Assembly: GCF_012927105.1 (NCBI RefSeq)
Contig: NZ_JABBFV010000003.1
Location: 62,001-126,000, forward strand
Origin: Sphingobium psychrophilum
GTDB lineage: Bacteria; Pseudomonadota; Alphaproteobacteria; Sphingomonadales; Sphingomonadaceae
Direction of reading: 5' to 3'
Length of the DNA stretch: 64,000 nt
Both the position numbers and the translations under genes were made by a program. The notes under the pieces were generated by a model. The model did no database searches, had not been told where the DNA came from, and was given only the letters and a program-made list of their open reading frames with translations. Positions 31,870 to 40,482 of this stretch are shown piece after piece. Position 1 is the stretch's first letter, and each line of letters begins with the position of its first letter.

Positions 31870-32277
31870 TCAGAAAGTCGTGGGCGGCCCAGATGATGGC
31901 GGCGGCGGCGCGGCGAGGCGGGCGATGACGCCCGTCTTGAGCGCGAAGGCGATCGGGCCGAAGGCAATCTGCCAGGCCGGGAGCAACAGGTCGGCGACGA
32001 TGAGTGGCGGCACGACCGGCTGGACCGAGGCCGCGAAGGGGCAATGTTGCTGGCCGGTCATGCCATCGTCGGGCTGGCCGTGCTTGCCCGGTGCTTCCCC
32101 GCGCGGGACCACGACATTGACCGCGCCCTGCCCGGTGCAGAGCGTGACGATGACGCCCCTTTCCGTGCGCACCGGCATGAAGCCGGTCGGGGCCAGCAGT
32201 TGGATGGCGAGGACGAGCAAAGCGAGTGCGGTCAACAGCCCACGCGCCCTCTCCGATTGTCTGATCGCCCCCATCAT
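31870..32277 (-). CDS. DUF2946 family protein
   Basis: A 135-residue protein with an N-terminal membrane segment (LLTALALLVLAIQLLAPTGFMP), a LCTGQG motif, a His/Asp/Gln-rich middle (GKHGQPDDGMTGQQHCPFA), a hydrophobic patch, and a C-terminus rich in Pro (PPPPSSGPPTTF). The C-x-G motif, the HCPF cysteine and the GPP tail are the marks of DUF2946, a family found next to TonB receptors and PepSY proteins and often linked with copper. Its function is unknown. It starts about 106 bp from the divergent MerR gene and heads the TonB/PepSY unit. Confidence 0.75.
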   Translation of the reverse strand: MMGAIRQSERARGLLTALALLVLAIQLLAPTGFMPVRTERGVIVTLCTGQGAVNVVVPRGEAPGKHGQPDDGMTGQQHCPFAASVQPVVPPLIVADLLLPAWQIAFGPIAFALKTGVIARLAAPPPPSSGPPTTF

Positions 32278-32346
32278 CGCGCTTCCCTAGCGGCGACGGG
32301 GCGTTCTGTCATCCGGTCAAAAGGTCCAACCTGTCCCTTCACTCAC

Positions 32347-32376
32347 CTTGACGTAAACGTAAAGCTTGATTACATC
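32347..32376 (+). promoter_or_regulatory. Promoter and palindromic operator of the MerR gene
   Basis: The palindrome CTTGACGTAAACGTAAAG (32347-32364; CTT.ACGT..ACGT.AAG) includes the -35 TTGACG (32348-32353). TACATC at 32371-32376 follows after 17 bp. An ACGT-rich palindrome over the -35/spacer is typical of LiuR-like MerR autoregulation. The ATG is 7 bp after the -10, so the mRNA is probably leaderless. Confidence 0.68.
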
Positions 32377-32383
32377 CTGTCTC

Positions 32384-32794
32384 ATGAACACGCGCAGCAG
32401 CATCGCCGGCATCGAACTGCCCGACCATAGCGAACGGCAGAGCTACAGCATCACCGACCTGTCCGAAGAGTTTGGTGTGACCGCGCGCGCGCTGCGCTTT
32501 TATGAGGATGAAGGGCTGATCTCACCGGAACGGCACGGCCTGGCCCGTATCTATTCGCGGCGCGACCGCGCCCGGCTCGCCTGGATTTTGCGCGGCAAGC
32601 GCGTGGGTTTCAGCCTGACCGAAATTCGCGAGATGATCGACCTTTACGACGCCGACGAGGAGCACGAGGCCCAGCGCCGCGTCACCGTGGACAAGTGCAA
32701 GGCGCGAATCGACCTCTTGACCCGGCAGAAAGAGGATATCGACGCCGCCATCGCCGAACTGGACGCTTTCGTCGCAGCCATCGAACAGCGCTAA
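32384..32794 (+). CDS. MerR family regulator (LiuR-like)
   Basis: A 136-residue regulator. The winged-helix DNA-binding part reads YSITDLSEEFGVTARALRFYEDEGLISPERHGLARIYSRRDRARLAWILRGKRVGFSLTEI at about residues 20-85, then a dimerising coiled coil (CKARIDLLTRQKEDIDAAIAELDAFVAAI). No metal-binding Cys cluster is visible, which fits the LiuR type that responds to acyl-CoA intermediates of branched-chain amino-acid breakdown rather than metal sensors. The downstream acyl-CoA dehydrogenase supports that. The start at 32384 lies just after its promoter. Confidence 0.87.
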   Translation: MNTRSSIAGIELPDHSERQSYSITDLSEEFGVTARALRFYEDEGLISPERHGLARIYSRRDRARLAWILRGKRVGFSLTEIREMIDLYDADEEHEAQRRVTVDKCKARIDLLTRQKEDIDAAIAELDAFVAAIEQR

Positions 32795-32833
32795 TTCCCT
32801 ACCCTACCCATAAAAATATCGCAGGAGAAGATC

Positions 32834-34636
32834 ATGCCCAGCTATGCCGCCCCCGTTCGCGACACCCGTTTCGTGCTGGACCATGTGGTCGGGCTGGACC
32901 GTTACGCCAACCTGCCCGGCTTTGAAAACGCCACCCCCGACCTGGTCGAGGCGATCCTGACCGAAGGCGGCAAGATGGCGGCCGAGGTGCTGTTCCCGCT
33001 GAACGCGGTCGGCGACAAGGAAGGCTGCACCCGGCACCCCGACGGCAGCGTGACGACGCCGACCGGCTTCAAGGCAGCGTTCGACCAGTTCGTCGCGGGC
33101 GGTTGGACCACCATCCACGGCCCGGCGGAATTTGGCGGCCAGGGCCTGCCCAGCGTGTTGGCGACGGCGGTCGATGAATATGTGCTGTCGGCCAACCAGG
33201 CGTTTGAAATGTATCATGGCCTGACCGCCGGCGCGGTCGCTGCGCTGATCGCCAAGGGCAGCGCCGAATTGCAGCAGCGCTACATTCCCAAGATGGTGTC
33301 GGGCGAATGGACCGGCACGATGAACCTGACCGAACCGCATTGCGGCACGGACCTGGGCCTGATCAAGAGCAAGGCGGTGCCTCAGGCCGACGGCAGCTAT
33401 AGCATCACCGGCACCAAGATATTCATTTCGGCGGGCGAGCATGACCTGTCGGAGAATATCATCCATCTGGTGCTGGCCAAGACGCCCGACGCGCCCGAAG
33501 GCAGCAAGGGCATTTCGCTGTTCGTCGTGCCCAAGTTCTTCGTCGGCGACGACGGGTCGGTGGGTGACCGTAACGCCGTGTCCTGCGGATCGATCGAACA
33601 TAAGATGGGCATTCACGGCAACGCCACCTGCGTCATGAATTATGACGGCGCGACCGGCTGGATCGTGGGCGAGGAGAATAAGGGCCTGGCTGCGATGTTC
33701 ATCATGATGAACGCGGCGCGGCTGGGCGTTGGCCTTCAGGGGCTGGGCCAGGCGGAAATCGCGTTCCAGAATGCCGTTCATTATGCCCGCGACCGCCGCC
33801 AGGGTCGCGCGCTGACCGGGCCGAAGGAGCCGCAGGAAAAGGCCGACACGCTGTTCGTCCATCCCGATGTGCGCCGGATGCTGATGGAGGCCAAGGCGAT
33901 CACCGAAGGGCTGCGCGCCTTCATCCTGTGGGGCGCGTTGCAGGTGGACCTGTCGCATCATGCCGCCACCGAAGAAGAACGCCAGAGTGCCGACGACCTC
34001 ATCAGCCTGCTGACCCCGGTCATCAAGGGATACGGCACTGACAAGGGCTTCGACGTCGCGGTCGCCTGCCAGCAAGTGTTCGGCGGTCATGGCTATATCT
34101 GGGAAAATGGCGTGGAGCAGTATGTCCGCGACGCCCGCATCGCCCAGATTTACGAAGGCACTAATGGCGTGCAGGCGATGGATCTTGTCGGTCGCAAGCT
34201 GCCGATGAACGGCGGGCGGGCGCTCCAGGCCTTCCTGAAGATCGTGGCGGACGAGGTGGCCGACGCCAAGGGGCATGAGAAGCTGAGCGGCTTTGCCGAG
34301 GCGCTGGAAAAGGCGAGCGCGCAGTTGGGCGCGGCGACCATGTGGCTGATGCAGAACGCGATGAAGAACCCCGACCATGCCGGGGCCGGCGCGCATCACT
34401 ATATGCACATCATGGGGATCGTTGCGACCGGCCTGATGTGGCTGCGCATGAGCAAGGCGGCGGTGACGCTGCTGGAAGCGGGCGAAGGGGACGCGAAGTA
34501 TCTGGAAGCCAAGCTGGTGACGGCGCGCTTCTACGCGGAACGGATTATGCCCGATGCAGGGTCGCTGCGTCGCAAGATCGAGGGCGGGGCCGACGCGCTG
34601 ATGGCGCTGGACCCGGACATGTTCCTGGCCGCCTGA
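32834..34636 (+). CDS. Acyl-CoA dehydrogenase, long DmdC-like type
   Basis: FAD enzyme that introduces a 2,3 double bond into an acyl-CoA. At 600 residues it has the extended C-terminus of the DmdC (3-methylmercaptopropionyl-CoA dehydrogenase) and FadE-like subgroup. Seen are [19 protein letters not shown] and [14 protein letters not shown] in the FAD-binding middle, the R-rich [31 protein letters not shown] helix, and the catalytic Glu at about residue 440 in [18 protein letters not shown]. The true chain-length preference is unknown. It follows the MerR gene by 39 bp, with AGGAG before its ATG, and is probably controlled by it. Confidence 0.9.
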   Translation: MPSYAAPVRDTRFVLDHVVGLDRYANLPGFENATPDLVEAILTEGGKMAAEVLFPLNAVGDKEGCTRHPDGSVTTPTGFKAAFDQFVAGGWTTIHGPAEFGGQGLPSVLATAVDEYVLSANQAFEMYHGLTAGAVAALIAKGSAELQQRYIPKMVSGEWTGTMNLTEPHCGTDLGLIKSKAVPQADGSYSITGTKIFISAGEHDLSENIIHLVLAKTPDAPEGSKGISLFVVPKFFVGDDGSVGDRNAVSCGSIEHKMGIHGNATCVMNYDGATGWIVGEENKGLAAMFIMMNAARLGVGLQGLGQAEIAFQNAVHYARDRRQGRALTGPKEPQEKADTLFVHPDVRRMLMEAKAITEGLRAFILWGALQVDLSHHAATEEERQSADDLISLLTPVIKGYGTDKGFDVAVACQQVFGGHGYIWENGVEQYVRDARIAQIYEGTNGVQAMDLVGRKLPMNGGRALQAFLKIVADEVADAKGHEKLSGFAEALEKASAQLGAATMWLMQNAMKNPDHAGAGAHHYMHIMGIVATGLMWLRMSKAAVTLLEAGEGDAKYLEAKLVTARFYAERIMPDAGSLRRKIEGGADALMALDPDMFLAA

Positions 34637-34654
34637 CCCGGCGACCCGCGTCAG

Positions 34655-34692
34655 CGCAAGGAAGGGCGGCCCATCGGTCGCCCTTCCTTGCG
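34655..34692. terminator. Symmetrical hairpin between convergent genes
   Basis: CGCAAGGAAGGGCG (34655-34668) and CGCCCTTCCTTGCG (34679-34692) are perfect 14-bp complements with a 10-nt loop. The hairpin separates the acyl-CoA dehydrogenase from the convergent 49-codon gene, whose stop touches it. There is no T-run on either side, so termination efficiency is uncertain. Confidence 0.6.
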
Positions 34693-34842
34693 TCAGGCCG
34701 CGAGCGGCAGCTGTTCTTCGACCGGGGTCGGCGTCACATCGTCCGCGACCGGCACCTGCGCCTTGGCAAGACCGGCCATATAGCGTTCGGCGGTGACGAC
34801 GTCACGGCGATAGGCGAAATAGAGCGACAGCAGGGAAAACAT
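34693..34842 (-). CDS. Small protein of 49 residues, unknown function
   Basis: Reads MFSLLSLYFAYRRDVVTAER and continues through a short amphipathic stretch to an acidic/proline tail ending EEQLPLAA. GAGG stands 7 bp before the ATG, a good ribosome site, and the frame is clean with sphingomonad-like codon use (GCC, GTC, GAC, CTG). The N-terminal dozen residues are hydrophobic and could tether it to the membrane, followed by YRRD. I do not recognise a family. It is convergent with the acyl-CoA dehydrogenase and its stop lies on a hairpin stem. Confidence 0.58.
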   Translation of the reverse strand: MFSLLSLYFAYRRDVVTAERYMAGLAKAQVPVADDVTPTPVEEQLPLAA

Positions 34843-35279
34843 CGTAAAGCCTCGATTGATGGATTTTGCTGCGTTGCAGCATCGAGCTTCATTTGGGCGT
34901 CCGCGCGCGCGTTCGCAAATGCAATGCGGGTCAGGGCGATTGCAGTTAGCGTAATTCGGCGTAGCGGGTTGATCTGGTAGCTATCAAAGGTGGACGCTCA
35001 CCAGATAGGTTGCATGACCGGCAAGCGGCTACCCCACTCCGTCACCCCAGCGAAGGCTGGGGTCTCATGCGACGATGCGATGCGGTTGAGTAAGTGCAAA
35101 GCCCAACCGCCGCGCACCCCCTCGCGAGACCCCAGCCTTTGCTGGGGTGACGGGGTTTTTTACGTCGTATTTTGCGTGAATTTTCGCCAAAAGCGGAATG
35201 GCAGCTAACCGCCCATCCCCCCTTCCCATGCAACAACGCTCCCCTAGCCATCGCCCCCCACCCTCGTTAGCATACGCCC
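34843..35279. other. Intergenic region with a small palindrome and a large inverted repeat
   Basis: This 437-bp stretch upstream of both the 49-codon gene and the permease holds no credible gene. It contains a small perfect palindrome TGCTGCGTTGCAGCA at 34867-34881, which would lie in the 5' leader of the small gene, and the large inverted repeat at 35039-35153. Promoters are expected here but I see none that stands out. Confidence 0.6.
35039..35153. repeat. Inverted repeat element, family B (115 bp)
   Basis: The left end CCGTCACCCCAGCGAAGGC (continuing TGGGGTCTC) is the near-perfect complement of the right end (GAGACCCCAGCC to GGGGTGACGG), about 28 bp each with one mismatch. Between them GCGGTTG and CAACCGC form a second nested inverted repeat. 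It is followed by GGTTTTTT. It lies in the non-coding gap before the permease gene. Confidence 0.85.
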
Positions 35280-36569
35280 ATGCCAACCCCCGACATCGCC
35301 GCGCCTCCAGCGCCCTCATCCGCCCGAACCCTCGGCCTGGCCGCCTGCATCGCGCTGGTCATGGGCAATATGATCGGGTCGGGCGTGTTCCTGCTGCCCG
35401 CCGCGCTCGCGCCGTTCGGCTGGGATGCGGTGGCGGGCTGGGTGTTCACCATCGCCGGGTCGCTGGTGCTGGCTTTCGTCATCGCCCGGCTGACCGTAGC
35501 CCTGCCTGACGCCAGCGCGTCGCAGATGATCGCGCGCGCCTATGGGCCGCTGGCCGGGTTCGCGATCGGCTGGATCTACTGGCTGTCGATCATCATCACC
35601 AACGTCACCATCGCGGTGGCGGCGACCGCGAACCTGAGCAGCGTGCTGCCCGCGCTCGCCGCTCCGGGGGCGGGTGCGCTCTGCTCGATCGGCTTTCTCT
35701 GGGCGATGACCGGCGTCAACCTGATCGGCGCACGGGCGGCTGGGATGACGCAGATCGCCACCACCTGCATCAAGCTGATCCCGATTGCCGTGGTCCTGGT
35801 GCTGCTGGTGCTGATCCTGGGCAGCGGCGAGGCGCAGGTTGCGCCCTTCCCCGCGCAGGGCCTGACCGGGGCGGGCATCACCGCATCGGCCGCGCTGACA
35901 CTGTGGGCGCTTCTGGGCTTCGAATCCGCCAGCGTCGCCGCCGACAAGGTGCGCGACCCCGCCCGCACCATCCCACGCGCAACCTTGATCGGCACGGCGG
36001 CGACGGGTCTGATCTATCTGCTGGTCTGTTCAGGGATAGCGCTGACCCTGCCCGCGGCGGAAACCCAGACCGGGTCGCCATTCGCCGCGTTCGTCAGCCA
36101 TTATTGGTCGCCGGGTCCGGCCCGCTATATCGCCATTTTCGTGGTGGTGAGCTGCCTGGGTGCGCTCAACGGCTGGACATTGTTGCAGGGCGAAGTGCCC
36201 TTGGCGATGGCGCGCGCGGGCGAATTGCCGCGCTGGCTGGCGGCGACCAACGCGAAGGGGACGCCGGTGCGCGGGTTGATCCTGTCGACCCTGCTGGCCA
36301 GCCTGCTGCTGGTCGCCAATAGTTTGCAGGGGCTAGTGGCGCTGTTCACGGCGATGGCGCTGCTGGCGACATCGGCGACCTTGTGGCTCTATGTCGGGTG
36401 CGCACTGGCCAGCTTGCGGTTCCGGCTGGTGGTGCCGGCGGCGGTCATCGGGCTGGGTTATGCGCTCTGGACGCTGTGGGGCGCGGGGCTGGTGGCCAGC
36501 GGGTCGAGCATCCTGCTGATGGCGGCGGGATTGCCCTTCTACTGGAGGGCGCGGCGCGGGCGGGCTTAA
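35280..36569 (+). CDS. APC family amino-acid permease (AdiC/YjeH-like)
   Basis: A 429-residue transporter with about 12 membrane helices. The first helix carries the substrate-site motif MGNMIGSGVFLLPAALA, typical of amino-acid/polyamine antiporters of the APC superfamily. Further signs are FAIGWIYWLSIIITNVTIAVA, GARAAGMTQIATTCIKLIPIA, and ALLGFESASVAADKVRDPARTIPRATLIGT, the helix-6 region with the conserved E-S-x-x-V. The C-terminus is short. Substrate is not evident; arginine/agmatine or a neutral amino acid are both possible. Confidence 0.87.
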   Translation: MPTPDIAAPPAPSSARTLGLAACIALVMGNMIGSGVFLLPAALAPFGWDAVAGWVFTIAGSLVLAFVIARLTVALPDASASQMIARAYGPLAGFAIGWIYWLSIIITNVTIAVAATANLSSVLPALAAPGAGALCSIGFLWAMTGVNLIGARAAGMTQIATTCIKLIPIAVVLVLLVLILGSGEAQVAPFPAQGLTGAGITASAALTLWALLGFESASVAADKVRDPARTIPRATLIGTAATGLIYLLVCSGIALTLPAAETQTGSPFAAFVSHYWSPGPARYIAIFVVVSCLGALNGWTLLQGEVPLAMARAGELPRWLAATNAKGTPVRGLILSTLLASLLLVANSLQGLVALFTAMALLATSATLWLYVGCALASLRFRLVVPAAVIGLGYALWTLWGAGLVASGSSILLMAAGLPFYWRARRGRA

Positions 36570-36608
36570 GCACCAATCAGCTGAATATCTGCGCTCTCAA
36601 CAAAAATG

Positions 36609-36699
36609 CCGTCATTCCCGCGTAGGCGGGAATCCATCTCCAGCGCTATCCGCAGAGGTGACGTTGGGAGATGGATTCCAGCCTTCGCTGGTAGGACGG
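36609..36699. repeat. Inverted repeat element, family C (91 bp)
   Basis: Contains CCGTCATTCCCGCGTAGGCG on the left and a matching arm on the right; the inner GGAATCCATCTCC pairs perfectly with GGAGATGGATTCC, and CCGTC pairs with GACGG at the outer ends. It fills most of the 152-bp gap between the permease and the convergent dnaJ gene, so it may serve as a bidirectional terminator. Confidence 0.75.
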
Positions 36700-36721
36700 A
36701 TAATGGGAATCCAGGCGGCAC

Positions 36722-37864
36722 TTAATCCGCCCACAAATCCTTGAGCTTGGAAAAGAAGCCGCTGACTTGCGGGCATTCTTCGCCGGTTTCCGTTTCGCGG
36801 AAAGCTTCGAGCAGTTCTTTCTGCTTGGCGGTCAGGCGGGTCGGGGTTTCGACGTCGATCTGGACGACCAGGTCGCCATGGCCGCGACCGTTGAGGACCG
36901 GCATACCGCCGCCACGCTGGCGGATCTGCTTGCCCGACTGGATGCCAACCGGGATCTTGATTTCATGCCGGTTGCCGTCGAGGCCCGGCACCTCGATCGA
37001 TCCGCCCAGCGCCGCCGTGGTAAAGCTGACCGGATAGCGGCAGAACAGGGTCGTGCCGTCGCGTTCGAACAGGCTGTGCCGTTTCACATGCAGGAAGATG
37101 TAGAGGTCGCCCGCCGGTGCGCCGCGCGCGCCCGCCTCGCCCTCCCCCGACAGGCGGATGCGGGTGCCTTCGTCGACGCCGGCCGGAATGTTGACCGACA
37201 GGCTCTTGGGCTTGTCCACCCGGCCTTCGCCGCGGCAGGACCGGCAGGGGCTTTCGATCACCTGCCCTGCGCCATGGCAGGATGGGCAGGTGCGTTCGAC
37301 CACGAAGAAGCCCTGCTGCGCACGGACCTGGCCATGCCCTTTACAGGTGGCGCAGGTCTTGACCCCGGTGCCCGGCTGCGCACCCGATCCTTCGCAGCTG
37401 TCGCAGGCCGTGGACACCTCTATCTCGATCTGCGTCTTCTTGCCATGATAGGCTTCGTCGAGCGTGATCTCCATGTCGTAGCGCAGGTCCGCGCCGCGAC
37501 GATTGGCCTGACGCCCGCCGCCCTGCCCGCCAAAGCCGGACTGGCCGAAGATCGTTTCGAAAATATCGCCCAGGTCCGAAAAGCCGCCCGCGCCGCCACC
37601 ATGAAAACCGCCGCCACTGCCGCCCTGCTGTTGCTGGGTATAGGCCGCGTGGCCGAACCGGTCATAGGCCGCGCGTTTCTGCGGGTCTTTCAGGCATTCA
37701 TAGGCCGCCGATACGGCCTTGAACTTGGCTTCGCTGTCGGTGCATCCCCCGGTTTTGTCCGGGTGATATTTCATCGCCATTTTGCGATAGCCGCTTTTGA
37801 TCGCAGCGCCATCGGCCGTGCGCTCGATTTCGAGCAGCTCGTAATAATCAACTTCGGTCGTCAT
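36722..37864 (-). CDS. dnaJ: Co-chaperone DnaJ
   Basis: Type I J-protein of 380 residues that delivers unfolded clients to DnaK and stimulates its ATPase. The J domain has YRKMAMKYHPDK with the essential HPD; it is followed by a Gly/Phe-rich linker (GGSGGGFHGGGAGGFSD), the zinc-binding region with four repeats (CDSCEGSG, CATCKGHG, CPSCHGAG, CRSCRGEG) and the C-terminal substrate domains. All eight zinc cysteines are present. It lies 65 bp downstream of dnaK; a hairpin CGCCCGTC/GACGGGCG at 37883-37918 stands in the gap. Confidence 0.96.
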   Translation of the reverse strand: MTTEVDYYELLEIERTADGAAIKSGYRKMAMKYHPDKTGGCTDSEAKFKAVSAAYECLKDPQKRAAYDRFGHAAYTQQQQGGSGGGFHGGGAGGFSDLGDIFETIFGQSGFGGQGGGRQANRRGADLRYDMEITLDEAYHGKKTQIEIEVSTACDSCEGSGAQPGTGVKTCATCKGHGQVRAQQGFFVVERTCPSCHGAGQVIESPCRSCRGEGRVDKPKSLSVNIPAGVDEGTRIRLSGEGEAGARGAPAGDLYIFLHVKRHSLFERDGTTLFCRYPVSFTTAALGGSIEVPGLDGNRHEIKIPVGIQSGKQIRQRGGGMPVLNGRGHGDLVVQIDVETPTRLTAKQKELLEAFRETETGEECPQVSGFFSKLKDLWAD

Positions 37865-37882
37865 AGAGGCCCCCGCCCGCTT

Positions 37883-37918
37883 CGCCCGTCACCCCGGTTG
37901 GTACCGGCATGACGGGCG
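37883..37918 (-). promoter_or_regulatory. Stem-loop between dnaK and dnaJ
   Basis: CGCCCGTC and GACGGGCG are perfect complements with an inner CCGG/CCGG pair. There is no T-run. A hairpin here may stabilise the dnaK part of the message, which is usually made in excess over dnaJ; that is inference. Confidence 0.5.
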
Positions 37919-37929
37919 ATGGGCATAGA

Positions 37930-39831
37930 TTATGCCTTGTTGTTTTCGTCGACTTCCGAGAATTCGGCGTCAACGACATCATCGTCAGCCTTGGGCGCGT
38001 CCGCACCCGGAGCGGCGGCCGAAGCCTGCTCCTTCTCGTAGATCGCCTGGCCGAGCTTCATCGCCACGGTCGCGAGTTCCTGCGCCTTGGCCTTCATCGC
38101 TTCGGGCTCGCCGCCCTCTATCGCCGTCTTGGTCTCGGCGATCGCGGTTTCGATCTCGCCCTTCAGGCCGACGTCGACCTTGTCGCCATGTTCGGCCAGT
38201 TGCGCTTCGGTCGTGTGGACCAGGCTTTCGGCATTATTCTTGGCTTCGGCCGCCTCGCGACGCTTCTTGTCGTCCTCGGCAAAGCGTTCGGCATCCTTGA
38301 CCATCTGGTCGATGTCGGAGTCGCTGAGGCCGCCCGACGCCTGGATGCGGATCTGCTGTTCCTTGCCGGTGCCCTTGTCCTTGGCGCTGACATTCACAAG
38401 CCCGTTGGCATCGATGTCGAACGTGACTTCGATCTGCGGCACGCCGCGCGGGGCCGGCGGGATGCCGAGCAGGTCGAACTGGCCAAGGATCTTGTTGTCC
38501 GCTGCCATTTCACGCTCGCCCTGGAACACGCGGATCGTCACCGCCTGCTGATTGTCGTCGGCGGTCGAATAGACCTGCGACTTTTTCGCAGGGATCGTCG
38601 TGTTGCGATCGATCATGCGGGTGAACACCCCACCCAGCGTCTCGATGCCCAGCGACAGCGGCGTCACGTCGAGCAGCAGCACGTCCTTGACGTCGCCCTG
38701 CAACACACCTGCCTGAATCGCCGCGCCCATGGCGACGACTTCGTCCGGGTTGACGCCGGTATGCGGTTCCTTGCCGAAGAATTCCTTCACGGCTTCGCGC
38801 ACCTTGGGCATGCGGGTCATGCCGCCGACCAGGACGACTTCGCTGATCTCGCTCGCCGAAACGCCCGCGTCGGCCATCGCCTTCTTGCACGGTTCCATCG
38901 TGCGCTTGATCAGGTCCGCGACCAGACGCTCCAGATCGGCGCGGGTGATCGTCTTCACCAGATGCTTGGGACCGTTCTGGTCGGCGGTGATGAAGGGCAA
39001 GTTGACTTCGGTCGACTGGGCCGAGGACAGCTCGATCTTCGCCTTCTCAGCGGCTTCCTTCAGACGCTGGAGCGCCAGCTTGTCCTTGGTGAGGTCAATG
39101 CTCTCGGTCTTCTTGAAATCGTCGGCCAGAAACTGCACGACCTTGGCGTCGAAATCTTCGCCGCCCAGGAAAGTGTCGCCATTGGTCGATTTCACCTCGA
39201 ACACGCCATCGCCGATTTCGAGGATCGAGATGTCGAACGTGCCGCCGCCAAGGTCATAGACCGCGATCGTCTTGCCGTCCTGCTTGTCGAGGCCGTATGC
39301 GAGCGCGGCCGCGGTCGGCTCGTTGATGATGCGCAGCACTTCCAGGCCCGCAATCTGGCCGGCATCCTTGGTCGCCTGACGCTGGGCGTCGTTGAAGTAT
39401 GCGGGCACGGTGATGACCGCCTGCGTAACCGTTTCGCCCAGATAGGACTCGGCGGTTTCCTTCATCTTTTGCAGAATGAAGGCGCTGATCTGCGACGGGC
39501 TGTAATCTTCGCCACCGGCCTTGACCCAGGCGTCGCCATTGGGACCCTTGGCGATGTCATAGGGGACGAGTTCCATGTCCTTCTTGGTCATGGGATCGTC
39601 GAAGCGGCGGCCGATCAGGCGCTTCACCGCGAAAATCGTGTTGTCACCATTGGTGACAGCCTGGCGCTTGGCCGGCTGACCGATGAGGCGCTCGCCATCC
39701 TTGGCGAAGGCGACGATCGACGGCGTGGTGCGCGCACCTTCCGCATTTTCGATGACCTTGGGCTTGCCGCCGTCCATGACGGCGATGCAGCTGTTGGTGG
39801 TGCCCAGATCGATACCGATAACTTTTGCCAT
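37930..39831 (-). CDS. dnaK: Chaperone DnaK (Hsp70)
   Basis: The main Hsp70 chaperone, 633 residues. It starts [21 protein letters not shown] and has the signatures [15 protein letters not shown] and [13 protein letters not shown] in the ATPase domain, the linker [19 protein letters not shown], and an acidic C-terminus ([18 protein letters not shown]) that ends in the EEVD-like DEN region. The start at 39831 is chosen for the standard MAKVIGID beginning, with AGAGGAC just upstream. It is transcribed with dnaJ from a heat-shock promoter. Confidence 0.98.
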   Translation of the reverse strand: MAKVIGIDLGTTNSCIAVMDGGKPKVIENAEGARTTPSIVAFAKDGERLIGQPAKRQAVTNGDNTIFAVKRLIGRRFDDPMTKKDMELVPYDIAKGPNGDAWVKAGGEDYSPSQISAFILQKMKETAESYLGETVTQAVITVPAYFNDAQRQATKDAGQIAGLEVLRIINEPTAAALAYGLDKQDGKTIAVYDLGGGTFDISILEIGDGVFEVKSTNGDTFLGGEDFDAKVVQFLADDFKKTESIDLTKDKLALQRLKEAAEKAKIELSSAQSTEVNLPFITADQNGPKHLVKTITRADLERLVADLIKRTMEPCKKAMADAGVSASEISEVVLVGGMTRMPKVREAVKEFFGKEPHTGVNPDEVVAMGAAIQAGVLQGDVKDVLLLDVTPLSLGIETLGGVFTRMIDRNTTIPAKKSQVYSTADDNQQAVTIRVFQGEREMAADNKILGQFDLLGIPPAPRGVPQIEVTFDIDANGLVNVSAKDKGTGKEQQIRIQASGGLSDSDIDQMVKDAERFAEDDKKRREAAEAKNNAESLVHTTEAQLAEHGDKVDVGLKGEIETAIAETKTAIEGGEPEAMKAKAQELATVAMKLGQAIYEKEQASAAAPGADAPKADDDVVDAEFSEVDENNKA

Positions 39832-39920
39832 TGTGTCCTCTTTGAACCCCAAATTCTATTCAGCGGTTGACGGCCCATTACCTCACATAAGCGCCAAGGC
39901 AAGGCCGGTTTGCAGGTGGG

Positions 39921-39948
39921 ATATAGGCGCGCTTTCGCTTGGCACAAG
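39921..39948 (-). promoter_or_regulatory. RpoH (sigma-32) heat-shock promoter of dnaKJ
   Basis: On the minus strand CTTG (39948-39945) is followed after 17 bp by CCTATAT (39927-39921), matching the alphaproteobacterial RpoH pattern CTTG-N17-CYTATNT. It gives a leader of about 80 nt to dnaK. No CIRCE operator (TTAGCACTC-N9-GAGTGCTAA) is present, so HrcA is not expected to act here. Confidence 0.72.
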
Positions 39949-40005
39949 AAGTTGTGGCGATTACCTATGCCACCGACCGGAAACGAGACAGTCATGGAGC
40001 ATCCA

Positions 40006-40482
40006 ATGCGCGCGCCCCTCATCCTCTTCGCCCTTGCCGCACCGATGCTGCTCAGCGCCTGCGGCGATCCAGCCCCCAGCTATATCGACCAGGCCTGGGT
40101 GCGGCTGTCGCCCAATAAAGAAACGCCGTCGGCCGGCTATTTCGTCATCCACGGCGGCGACGCTGGTACGCAATTGCGCGGCGTGCTGACCGACTATGCG
40201 CTCAAGGTCGAAATGCATGAAAGCATCGACAAGGACGGCATGATGACGATGCAGGCGGTCGACCGGGTCGACGTGCCGCCCAAGGGTACGGTCGCCTTCA
40301 TGCCAGGCGGCAAACATCTGATGCTGTGGGGCGTCAACGATACGGCGATCAGCCGGGGCAAGATGCAGCTCACTTTCCTGATGGGCAATGGCGACCGGCT
40401 GCTGGTCGACGCGGTGATCCGCAAGCCCGAAGCAGCCGGCGCGGCCGCCGCCGCCAAGCCCAAAGGGCATGAGGGCCATTGA
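40006..40482 (+). CDS. Periplasmic copper chaperone PCu(A)C lipoprotein
   Basis: A 158-residue protein of the DUF461/PCu(A)C family, which delivers Cu(I) to the CuA centre of cytochrome oxidase. The signal peptide ends in the lipobox LSAC (Cys19), so it is probably an outer-leaf lipoprotein. The copper motif is present: His71 (MHES), a Met-rich run GMMTM at 78-82, and GGKHLM with His104 and Met106. The C-terminus ends HEGH. GGAG 6 bp before the ATG at 40006 favours it over 39994. The stop overlaps the TTG start of the next gene. Confidence 0.87.
   Translation: MRAPLILFALAAPMLLSACGDPAPSYIDQAWVRLSPNKETPSAGYFVIHGGDAGTQLRGVLTDYALKVEMHESIDKDGMMTMQAVDRVDVPPKGTVAFMPGGKHLMLWGVNDTAISRGKMQLTFLMGNGDRLLVDAVIRKPEAAGAAAAAKPKGHEGH

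Noticed and set aside
31900..31920. GGCGGC-type short runs that could suggest tandem repeats or CRISPR-like arrays
   Set aside because: They are codon-level runs in GC-rich coding DNA (Pro/Ala/Gly), irregular and without spacers. No CRISPR array was found.
34342..34980. A 212-residue plus-strand frame over the end of the acyl-CoA dehydrogenase and beyond
   Set aside because: It overlaps the dehydrogenase in another frame and then runs antisense through the 49-codon gene; composition is not protein-like.
37909..39870. A 653-residue plus-strand frame over dnaK
   Set aside because: Exact antisense of a highly conserved gene; such frames over dnaK are known annotation errors.
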